Source: Methanoregulaceae archaeon (GTDB lineage: Archaea > Halobacteriota > Methanomicrobia > Methanomicrobiales > Methanospirillaceae). From it: 12,200 nt of DNA. This document shows positions 1 through 6,115 of the stretch, in pieces. The position numbers were made by a program, and so were the translations under genes. The stretch covers positions 1 to 12,200 of the forward strand of contig JALOPT010000033.1 of the NCBI GenBank assembly GCA_025453715.1, in the 5' to 3' direction. Numbering within the stretch: position 1 is the first letter of the stretch; each line of letters begins with the position of its first letter. The notes under the pieces are model-generated. The model was not told where the DNA came from. It worked only from the letters and a program-made list of their open reading frames with translations, and did not search any database.

Positions 1-68
1 GGGGACGGTTTAGTTATCCCTTTGCGTGGAGCATAACCCAGACGTATCTTATATCAGGATATTAAAGG

Positions 69-108
69 AAAAAAGAGGTTTTTGTTTCAGCCCGGTTACA
101 CCGGGGCT
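69..108 (-). terminator. Intrinsic terminator after lysS
   Basis: Read on the minus strand, about 25 bases after the lysS stop, AGCCCCGGT and ACCGGGCT form an eight-pair stem with one bulged C and a three-base loop (89-108). An A-rich spacer follows, then a run of six T (plus-strand A at 69-74). GC stem plus oligo-T fits termination of lysS. Archaeal RNA polymerase depends mainly on the T-tract, so the stem may instead stabilise the mRNA 3' end. Confidence 0.65.
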
Positions 109-132
109 TGGAATTTGCCGTTTTATAAAGAT

Positions 133-1662
133 TCAGGTATTATCTTTTATTTCTTCTTCTGCCGGTTCTTCGGCCATTATGGTTTCCGGCTTCATCTGCG
201 GGAAGAGGATTACTTCCTTGATCGAGTCGCGGTTCGTAAGGAGCATCACCAGGCGGTCAATTCCGAGACCTACCCCGCCTGTTGGCGGCATGCCGAACCC
301 GAGCGCTGTGATGAAATCCGAGTCGATCATCTGGGCCTCCATATCCCCGGCCCTGCGTTTTGCGTCCTGGTCCTCGAACCGGGCCAGCTGATCAAGCGGG
401 TCGTTCAGTTCGGAAAATCCGTTTGCAATCTCCATGCCGTTAATGAACAGCTCAAACCGCTCGGTGAAACCCTCCTTTTCCCTGTGCTTTTTTGCAAGAG
501 GGGAGTTTTCTACCGGGAAATCGTAGACGAACGTTGGCTGGACCAGTTGTTCCTCCACCATACCTTCGAAGAACAGGACAAGGAACTCCCTCCGGGTCTG
601 TGGTTTTTCATAGTCCTCGATCCGGTTCTTCCTTGCAATTTCGCGGAGTTCCTCAGGAGTATGGGCATGGATATCAACACCGGCAATCTCCCTGACCGCA
701 TCTTCCATCGATAATTTCCTGAACGGGGGTTCGAATTTGAGGGTGACATCGCCATATGCAATATCATACTTCCCATGAAGCGTGTAGACGAGATGGGAGA
801 TGATCCCCTCCGTTAGTTCCATCATGTCACGGAAATCCTTATAGGCCTCGTATATTTCAACCATCGAGAACTCGGGGTTATGGCGGGTGTCGATGTCCTC
901 GTTCCGGAAATTCCTCGCGACCTCAAAGACCTTCTCGAAACCACCGACCACCAGACGTTTCAGGTACAGCTCGGGCGCAATCCTGAGGAACAGCTTCTGT
1001 TCAAGGAAATTGTGAAATGTTGTGAACGGCCTCGCGTTTGCTCCGCCGTAAATAGGCTGGAGGATAGGAGTCTCAAATTCAAGGAAGTCCCGCTCATCTA
1101 AGTACCTCCTAATCAATGAGATAACACGGCTCCGTGTCCTGAAAACCTGCCGGCTCTCATCGTTCACAATAAGGTCAACATATCGCTGACGGTACCGTTT
1201 TTCAACATCTTTTAAGCCATGGAACTTTTCCGGTAATGCACAGACAGATTTACAAAGCAGGGTCACCTGGTCAACCCAGATCGTGATCTCCCCTAATTTT
1301 GTCCTGAATACGTGTCCGGTCACCCCTACGATATCCCCCCGTTCAAGGTTCCTGTTGAAAAAATCGTATTGCTCTTCACCAAGATCGTTTTTTCTTATAT
1401 ACAACTGGATACGCCCGCTGTCATCTCCAAGGTCTGCGAATATTGTTTTCCCATGGTTCCGGACGGTAAAAATCCTCCCGGCTGTTTTAACACCTTCCTC
1501 GCTCTTTTCGTGCTCAATTGAATGAAACTGCTGCTTGATCTCCTCTATTGTATTGTTTCGTTCAAATTTCGCCGGATAGAGCGGTACGCCGGCCTCCTGT
1601 ATTGTCTTGATCTTGTCAAGTCTCGCCTCGTCAAAATTGAGGGATTCTGGTGTCAAACTCAT
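133..1662 (-). CDS. lysS: Lysine--tRNA ligase, class II
   Basis: This enzyme activates lysine with ATP and charges tRNA-Lys in the cytoplasm. The 509 residues have the normal length and order of bacterial-type class II LysRS. An N-terminal anticodon-binding OB-fold covers about 58-145 (TAGRIFTVRNHGK, then FADLGDDSGRIQLYI). The class II catalytic core covers about 160-490. Motif 1 lies near FLEFETPIL (193-201). Motif 2 is FRNEDIDTRHNPEF (252-265), with the ATP-binding arginine at 253. Motif 3 is GLGIDRLVMLL (465-475), with Arg470. A short acidic tail (EEPAEEE) ends the protein. The ATG start follows GGGAG with an 11-base spacer. It appears monocistronic: the flanking gene upstream on the same strand is 270 bases away and unrelated. 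Many archaea use the unrelated class I LysRS, so a class II enzyme suggests ancient acquisition from bacteria (known for methanogen lineages; inferred here). No key residue appears missing. Confidence 0.97.
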   Translation of the reverse strand: MSLTPESLNFDEARLDKIKTIQEAGVPLYPAKFERNNTIEEIKQQFHSIEHEKSEEGVKTAGRIFTVRNHGKTIFADLGDDSGRIQLYIRKNDLGEEQYDFFNRNLERGDIVGVTGHVFRTKLGEITIWVDQVTLLCKSVCALPEKFHGLKDVEKRYRQRYVDLIVNDESRQVFRTRSRVISLIRRYLDERDFLEFETPILQPIYGGANARPFTTFHNFLEQKLFLRIAPELYLKRLVVGGFEKVFEVARNFRNEDIDTRHNPEFSMVEIYEAYKDFRDMMELTEGIISHLVYTLHGKYDIAYGDVTLKFEPPFRKLSMEDAVREIAGVDIHAHTPEELREIARKNRIEDYEKPQTRREFLVLFFEGMVEEQLVQPTFVYDFPVENSPLAKKHREKEGFTERFELFINGMEIANGFSELNDPLDQLARFEDQDAKRRAGDMEAQMIDSDFITALGFGMPPTGGVGLGIDRLVMLLTNRDSIKEVILFPQMKPETIMAEEPAEEEIKDNT

Positions 1663-1718
1663 CTGGTACTCATCTCCCGTTAATTGAGGGGATTTCCACG
1701 GGCCCCGCCTCCATCGGA

Positions 1719-1776
1719 AAACATATTGTTTAACCGCAATGAGGGGGCTGTTCCCGCGGGACGGCTCAATATATTC
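1719..1776 (-). promoter_or_regulatory. Probable lysS promoter region
   Basis: Two TATA-like elements precede lysS on the minus strand: AATATATT at 1768-1775 and AAACAATATG at about 1722-1731. The first predicts a leader of roughly 80 bases, the second about 35. Just downstream of the first lies a perfect 10-base palindrome, TCCCGCGGGA (1752-1761), between TATA and the predicted start of transcription, where a repressor could bind. Which element is used cannot be decided from sequence. Confidence 0.35.
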
Positions 1777-1875
1777 ACATCAGTACATCATACCCGGGTG
1801 GTTTCTGAAGCGAAATGTACCTGATAAATTCTCCCGGGGGGATAATAATACCTTCAATGGACCTTCTTCAGCAGG

Positions 1876-1882
1876 AAAAAAA
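1876..1882 (-). terminator. Oligo-T stretch after the HEAT gene
   Basis: Seven consecutive T on the minus strand, about 50 bases after the stop of the HEAT-repeat gene. There is no convincing hairpin before them. Oligo-T alone can terminate archaeal transcription, so this is a plausible but weakly supported terminator. Confidence 0.3.
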
Positions 1883-1933
1883 TGCGTGAGTATGAAAAGA
1901 ACATCTGAATAGTCAGCTACCCGCTTTTAGTCC

Positions 1934-2272
1934 TTACGTCTTCGTCATAATCATGCTAATCGCCTCGCTAATCATCTCCCGGACACCCTCAATGTCATCT
2001 CGGTATGCCCTTTTTAAAGCGGGGATCGCCTCCGGGTCGCCGAGGTATCCAAGTGCCCAGGCGGTTTTCTGCCGTACTCTCCAGTCTTCATCTGAAAGGG
2101 CCTCGATCAGGGGGCCGACTGCACGCGGGTCACCGGTCCGGGCAAGAGACTCCGCGGCTTTCCAGCGTCTGGCCGGATCCTGGTGTTCCAGCATAGCGAT
2201 ATAAAAACGAAACTTTTTCTCATATTCGCTGGTGTCTGTATCATCAACCGCCGGAAATGGTGAGTCCGTCAT
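1934..2272 (-). CDS. Small HEAT-repeat (PBS lyase-type) protein
   Basis: A 112-residue soluble protein starting MTDSPFPAVDD. After an acidic N-terminus of about 25 residues come helical repeats of the short HEAT/PBS-lyase type. These are visible as paired motifs: ARRWKAAESLARTGDPRAVGPLIEAL, split around GDPRAV, then VRQKTAWALGYLGDPEAIPALKRAY, split around GDPEAI. A partial third repeat ends the protein. The family is a protein-protein interaction scaffold; members function in phycobilin lyases and in many uncharacterised archaeal proteins, so no specific role can be given. An upstream ATG at 2326 would add 18 residues. I prefer 2272 because a TATA element lies inside that extension and AAGGA directly abuts the 2272 ATG. 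Divergent from the membrane-protein gene at 2453. Confidence 0.8.
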   Translation of the reverse strand: MTDSPFPAVDDTDTSEYEKKFRFYIAMLEHQDPARRWKAAESLARTGDPRAVGPLIEALSDEDWRVRQKTAWALGYLGDPEAIPALKRAYRDDIEGVREMISEAISMIMTKT

Positions 2273-2297
2273 TCCTTGTTCCCATACGATAAGGGAA

Positions 2298-2310
2298 CTA
2301 TAATATATCA
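2298..2310 (-). promoter_or_regulatory. TATA box of the HEAT-repeat gene
   Basis: TGATATATTATAG on the minus strand, centred about 33 bases before the ATG at 2272. Archaeal initiation about 25 bases downstream of TATA would give a leader of only some 8 bases, so the mRNA would be nearly leaderless. The element sits within the longer possible ORF that begins at 2326 and so argues against that start. Confidence 0.55.
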
Positions 2311-2452
2311 CCGCTGTGAATCTCATCGATACGACCGGGCAATAGCCCGAAGACCCCGGGTAGTAAAGAAATTGCGGTCATATCAACCAAATAACAAGTA
2401 AATGATGCCCGGATTCCGGCTAATTCCGGAAGATCCCCGTGGTGATTACAGA

Positions 2453-3025
2453 ATGGACCCTCCAAAATCGGTGTACAGGATAGATAACGGGACTATAGTA
2501 ATTGAGCTTGTCCTCCGGAACGTAATGCAGCTCTTCAATTCCCTGGACCCCTCCCCGTTTCATGAAAAAGAACTGGACCCGGATGCCGAGGAATATATTT
2601 TTAACGCGGTTGTAGACCAGCCAAAGAAAGTCCCCGTTAAAATGACGATTTATCTTCCTGAAGAGGCGATTACGGACACAACACGGAGTTCAATTATCCT
2701 CGGTATCCATAACCATTTCATCTACAAGGCATCAGTTTCAGACCGTGAACTCCGGAGGCTGTTTGAACGGGGGAGGACCGTACTCATAATCGCCATGGGC
2801 TTCCTGTTCGGAACGCTCTTCGCACGCCAGATCCTTGCCACATTTGAACAGACACTCCCGATCAGGATGGCCCAGGAAGGTCTCCTGATTTTAGGATGGG
2901 TCACCCTGTGGGAGCCGGCGTATATTTTTATATACGGCTGGTGGCCGATTGTCCAGAAACGAAAGATTTACAAGAAAATTACTACAATGGAGATTGAAGT
3001 GCTGCCAGTCCCCGCATCAAAGTAG
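2453..3025 (+). CDS. Two-helix membrane protein, unknown function
   Basis: Not recognised as a named family. The 190 residues begin MDPPKSVYRIDNG. Roughly the first 115 residues are polar with alternating beta-like stretches (GTIVIELVLRNVMQLF; VPVKMTIYLPEEAI; ILGIHNHFIYKA), suggesting a folded cytoplasmic domain. Two hydrophobic segments follow: VLIIAMGFLFGTLFARQIL, and GLLILGWVTLWEPAYIFIY running into a Trp-rich end. A basic stretch (QKRKIYKK) and a short tail close it. The start was chosen because GGTGA at 2441-2445 lies 7 bases before this ATG. An ATG at 2402 in the same frame would add 17 residues but has no ribosome binding site. It has its own terminator and appears monocistronic. The topology suggests a membrane-tethered cytoplasmic domain; catalytic motifs were not seen. 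Confidence 0.8.
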   Translation: MDPPKSVYRIDNGTIVIELVLRNVMQLFNSLDPSPFHEKELDPDAEEYIFNAVVDQPKKVPVKMTIYLPEEAITDTTRSSIILGIHNHFIYKASVSDRELRRLFERGRTVLIIAMGFLFGTLFARQILATFEQTLPIRMAQEGLLILGWVTLWEPAYIFIYGWWPIVQKRKIYKKITTMEIEVLPVPASK

Positions 3026-3043
3026 ATACAATAAGGGCAGTTA

Positions 3044-3087
3044 ACCGGGGTGCCTGCAGCGAATGAAAAGAGCACCCGGTATTTTTT
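3044..3087 (+). terminator. Intrinsic terminator after the membrane-protein gene
   Basis: ACCGGGGTGC (3044-3053) pairs with GCACCCGGT (3072-3080), giving nine pairs with one bulged G and a loop of about 18 bases. Six consecutive T (3082-3087) follow one base later. It ends the gene that stops at 3025 and separates it from the reductase gene, which starts only 25 bases further on. The architecture, a bulged GC stem then T6, matches the lysS terminator. Confidence 0.7.
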
Positions 3088-3111
3088 CGGTTGGAGGATA
3101 CAGTAGTAGTT

Positions 3112-3681
3112 ATGGTAAAGAAAGTAGTGCTGCTTTCCGGGAGCCCAAGGCCGAACGGGAACACGGCCCAGGTCATTGAAGAGTGTGCGAAAGTAATCCG
3201 GGGGTCAGGGGTTGAAACTGAGGTGTTCTCCCTTGTGGGAAGGAAGATCGAGTCCTGCACCGCCTGTTACCAGTGCAGGGAACTTGGCTGCTGCGTGATT
3301 AACGACGGGCTGAACGAACTCATCGAACTGCTCAGGGATGCGGACGGGTTCATTGTCGCATCCCCAGTCTATTTCGGTACGGCAAGGGGGGACGTAATGG
3401 CAGCCTTGCAGCGGGTTGGCCTTGTATCAATGGTGACCGATAATTTCCTCCGCTGGATGGTCGGCGGACCGATCGCCATAGCCCGCAGGGGGGGACATAC
3501 AGCGACAATACAGGAAATGCTCATGTTCTTCCTGATCAACGAAATGATCGTACCAGGTTCCAATTACTGGAACATGGTATTCGGGCATGAACCAGGCGGG
3601 GTGTGGAATGATACCGAGGGTATCGCAACCATCCGGTTGTTTGCGGAAAATGTCGCGGAACTGGTGCAGAAACTGGACTGA
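3112..3681 (+). CDS. NADPH-dependent FMN reductase / iron-sulfur flavoprotein-like
   Basis: A 189-residue flavodoxin-fold protein. The N-terminal VVLLSGSPRPNGNT is the FMN phosphate-binding loop of the NADPH-dependent FMN reductase family. ADGFIVASPVYFGTARGDV is the second flavin-contacting loop. Between them, CTACYQCRELGCC (Cys 49, 52, 55, 60, 61) matches the compact CX2CX2CX4-7C motif that holds a 4Fe-4S cluster in iron-sulfur flavoproteins (Isf) of methanogens. It probably moves electrons between ferredoxin-like donors and an acceptor such as O2 or a quinone-like compound in the cytoplasm; the partner is unknown. ATG at 3112 is preceded by GGAGG (3093-3097) with a long 14-base spacer. A TTG at 3091 in frame is possible but overlaps that site. 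It appears to have its own promoter, since a strong terminator lies immediately upstream. Confidence 0.9.
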   Translation: MVKKVVLLSGSPRPNGNTAQVIEECAKVIRGSGVETEVFSLVGRKIESCTACYQCRELGCCVINDGLNELIELLRDADGFIVASPVYFGTARGDVMAALQRVGLVSMVTDNFLRWMVGGPIAIARRGGHTATIQEMLMFFLINEMIVPGSNYWNMVFGHEPGGVWNDTEGIATIRLFAENVAELVQKLD

Positions 3682-3810
3682 AAACAACCATCACAGACGT
3701 AACACTGAGCCGGGGAATTATCACCTTTTTTATCAGAAAGAGTCATGGTGTAAGTCCGGTACCGGGTTATTACCCCTGAAGAATGAGTACGGCTGATCCA
3801 GTATCGCTTG

Positions 3811-3818
3811 ATTTATAC
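3811..3818 (+). promoter_or_regulatory. TATA-like element before the ABC operon
   Basis: ATTTATAC, about 50 bases before the TTG start of the ABC ATPase, is the best TATA candidate in the 183-base gap after the reductase gene. Initiation about 25 bases downstream would give a leader of roughly 25 bases containing AGGAAGG (3848-3854). The gap also holds a T6 run near 3725-3730, a possible end for the reductase transcript, and a CCGGTACCGG palindrome near 3758-3767. Confidence 0.4.
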
Positions 3819-3864
3819 TCCAACAAAGACTATAGTCGCCTGACACAGGAAGGCGAACCCTGAT

Positions 3865-4842
3865 TTGAGTACAAACATTATTGAAGTAAAAGACCTCGGG
3901 CACCAGTATGGGGAGTTCAAGGCAGTGGACGGGATCAGTTTTAGTGTTGGCAAAGGGGAAATTTTCTCCTTCCTCGGCCCTAACGGGGCAGGAAAAAGCA
4001 CGGCAATCAATGTGCTGATTACTCTTCTGAAACTCCAGAACGGTGAGGCCAGTATCGCAGGGTACGATGTCAGGACAGAGCCGGAAAAAGTCCGGGAATC
4101 AATAGGAATTGTATTCCAGGAGGTCACCCTTGACCGTGACATGACGGTCTGGGAGATCCTTGAGTTCCATGGCAGGCTCTACGGGATGGCGCGGTCAGAC
4201 AGGAAAGACCGAATCCAGGAGATCCTCGAGCTGGTGAAACTGGAGGAAAAGAAGGACACCTATGTAAAAAAACTGTCCGGAGGGATGAAACGGCGGCTTG
4301 AAATCGGCAGAGGGCTCATGACAAGGCCGATCGTCCTCTTTCTTGACGAGCCGACCATTGGTCTTGACCCACAGACACGGATGAGGATGTGGGATTATAT
4401 CAGGGCAGTAAACGAAGAGGGGACAACGATTTTCCTTACCACCCACTACATGGACGAGGCGGACAACCTTTCTGACCGGATCAGCATTATCGACCACGGA
4501 AAGATTATTGCGAGCGGAAAGCCATGGGAACTTAAAAATGCCCTTGGCCAGGACCTGATTTACCTTGAGACCAGCGATAATAAGAAGGCGGCCGCAATCA
4601 TTTCTGACCTGGTACATGTAAGTGATGTAAGTGACAAAGGGAAGGGGATCCTTATCACCACGAATGACGATGGGACGAAGGTACTTCCCCTGCTTATTGA
4701 AGAGATCCGGGGCAGTGGCATCAGTGTCATCACGGTGAACCTGAAGAAACCCTCGATGGATGACGTCTTCGTCCATTTCACCGGCCGCGAGCTCCGCGAT
4801 GATAAACCCGAGAAGATCTCAACGGCGTTCGGGAGGAGGTGA
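3865..4842 (+). CDS. ABC-2 type exporter, ATP-binding protein
   Basis: A 325-residue ATPase that would energise the permease encoded next to it, on the cytoplasmic face of the membrane. Visible motifs: Walker A GPNGAGKST (38-46), Q-loop glutamine 85, signature LSGGMKRR (137-144), Walker B IVLFLDEP (156-163), D-loop GLDP (166-169) and switch histidine 194. The post-nucleotide-binding extension (about 225-325), ending in PSMDDVFVHFTGRELRD, is the C-terminal domain (DUF4162-like) of the DrrA/CcmA-type drug and daunorubicin-resistance subfamily. The start is TTG, with AGGAAGG 10 bases upstream; no ATG nearby would keep the first beta strand and Walker A spacing. It is followed after 3 bases by the permease gene, so the two are translationally linked. 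The substrate is unknown: lipids, drugs or polysaccharides are all possible for this subfamily. Confidence 0.95.
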   Translation: MSTNIIEVKDLGHQYGEFKAVDGISFSVGKGEIFSFLGPNGAGKSTAINVLITLLKLQNGEASIAGYDVRTEPEKVRESIGIVFQEVTLDRDMTVWEILEFHGRLYGMARSDRKDRIQEILELVKLEEKKDTYVKKLSGGMKRRLEIGRGLMTRPIVLFLDEPTIGLDPQTRMRMWDYIRAVNEEGTTIFLTTHYMDEADNLSDRISIIDHGKIIASGKPWELKNALGQDLIYLETSDNKKAAAIISDLVHVSDVSDKGKGILITTNDDGTKVLPLLIEEIRGSGISVITVNLKKPSMDDVFVHFTGRELRDDKPEKISTAFGRR

Positions 4843-4845
4843 ACG

Positions 4846-5682
4846 GTGCACTACGGGTTCATGACCATCTACTGGCGGGACATGATCAGGTTTGTCAGGT
4901 TCAAGACGCTCCTGATCTCATCGCTCATCCAGCCGGCATTGTGGATGGCTTTTTTCGGCATTGCCATGTCTGCCAATTTTGATCGGCTCGGGGCGTCAAT
5001 CCCCCCAATCCCGGGGGTCCCGGAAGTACAGTACCTGACCTACATGGCTGCCGGTGTCATCGCGATGACCACGCTTTTTACAAGCCTGTTTGGCGGGATT
5101 GTCCTGTTGTTTGATAAAAACTGGGGACTGATGAGGGAGATCATGGCAAGCCCTCTCCCGAGGGACCATATTATATTCGGTATAGCGCTCTCGGGCATGA
5201 CAAAGTCCTTTATCCAGGTGATCATTGTCATGGCATTCGGGCTGCTTATAGGAGTACAGTTCTTTGCAGGGTATACCATCGGACAGACAATCATTGCATT
5301 GCTCGGGATCATGCTCTTTGTGGGGATGTTCTCAATCGGGTTCCTCTTTTTCTCAGCGGCAATCTCCATATCGATGGAAACACCCGAGGGCCTGCAGGGG
5401 ATTATCACCCTCCTGACGATGCCGATCTTTTTTGCAAGCAATGCTCTCTACCCGGTAGAGGCTTTTCCACCGGTTTTGCAGGCGATCTCAACCGTTAACC
5501 CGCTCTCCCAGCTGGTCAACGGGGTCCGGTATTTTGCAATCGGGGATAATTTCACGACGATGGGCATTCATTATGTATATACAACCGGCGAAATCATTCT
5601 CTCGTTTTCCATACTGGTAGTATTTGCTGCCTCTATGTTCGTCGTTGCATGGTGGAGTTTCAAGAAGGCGGTTGTTACCTGA
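4846..5682 (+). CDS. ABC-2 type exporter, permease protein
   Basis: A 278-residue integral membrane protein of the ABC2_membrane (DrrB/NodJ-like) family and presumed partner of the ATPase just upstream. About six membrane helices can be seen: near TLLISSLIQPALWMAFFGIA; YMAAGVIAMTTLFTSLFGG; IQVIIVMAFGLLIGVQFFAG; TIIALLGIMLFVGMFSIGF; GIITLLTMPIFFASNALYP; and IILSFSILVVFAASMFVVAWW. The family's C-terminal signature region appears as STVNPLSQLVNGVRYF before the last helix. The start is GTG at 4846. GGGAGGAGGTGA overlaps the end of the ATPase gene and gives a 6-9 base spacer, while an internal ATG at 4861 would sit too far from it. Tight coupling fits equal production of the two subunits. Downstream T-rich sequence near 5753-5758 may end the operon. 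Confidence 0.94.
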   Translation: MHYGFMTIYWRDMIRFVRFKTLLISSLIQPALWMAFFGIAMSANFDRLGASIPPIPGVPEVQYLTYMAAGVIAMTTLFTSLFGGIVLLFDKNWGLMREIMASPLPRDHIIFGIALSGMTKSFIQVIIVMAFGLLIGVQFFAGYTIGQTIIALLGIMLFVGMFSIGFLFFSAAISISMETPEGLQGIITLLTMPIFFASNALYPVEAFPPVLQAISTVNPLSQLVNGVRYFAIGDNFTTMGIHYVYTTGEIILSFSILVVFAASMFVVAWWSFKKAVVT

Positions 5683-6106
5683 CCAACGGATAAAACCAGT
5701 TTTCCGGACCAAGTCCTCGGAGGTATCACAATAAACCCCTTGAAAATTATATTTTTTGGTGATGGTCAACAAACGCCACAGGATTTTTTTCCGACTCATG
5801 ACCAATTCAAAAAATGTAAGTTAGAATTGGAAAATAAGACGCTCCAGAGGGAATTGCCCCCCGCTGCTACGACAGTCCCCAGGTGGGATAGTCCCTGGAC
5901 TGTTGAACTTCTCAAAATGAAGGGATTAACTCAACTGAATATAATTCTCTCCTGGTTTAACAAACAAATTGTATCGTGGTGGTTCCAACTTATGAACACC
6001 AATTTTTTAATAGATCCTTGTTTATTGCAATAATACGGGCCCATTCCCGATTATCAGGCCTCATCTGGTATAGACCTCTGAAAAGGCATCAGCCGGTCCC
6101 CGAATA
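5683..6106 (+). other. Gene-free AT-rich region with two inverted repeats
   Basis: Lies between the convergent exporter permease and helicase genes. No convincing gene is seen: the longest frame (5740-6033) starts with TTG, has no ribosome binding site and shows no family resemblance. The stretch from about 5740 to 6030 is visibly richer in A and T than its neighbours. It holds CCAATTC / GAATTGG (5802-5808 and 5824-5830), and a longer hairpin in which ACAGT-CC-CCAGG (5872-5883) pairs with CCTGGACTGT (5894-5903) around a ten-base loop. It could be an untranslated RNA, a decayed mobile fragment, or simply the 3' ends of two transcripts. Confidence 0.5.
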
Positions 6107-6115
6107 CTACGGGGA
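6081..6115 (-). terminator. Possible terminator after the helicase gene
   Basis: On the minus strand TCCCCG and CGGGGA (6110-6115 and 6097-6102) form a six-pair stem around a seven-base loop that includes the helicase stop codon. Only a T4 run follows, after a gap, so it is a weak terminator candidate or an mRNA 3'-end structure. Confidence 0.3.

Noticed and set aside
82..714. Plus-strand frame of 210 codons opposite lysS
   Set aside because: Antisense of a complete class II LysRS; no domain and no start signal.
5740..6033. Plus-strand frame of 97 codons
   Set aside because: TTG start without ribosome binding site, unusual composition and no recognisable motif; probably chance in AT-rich sequence.
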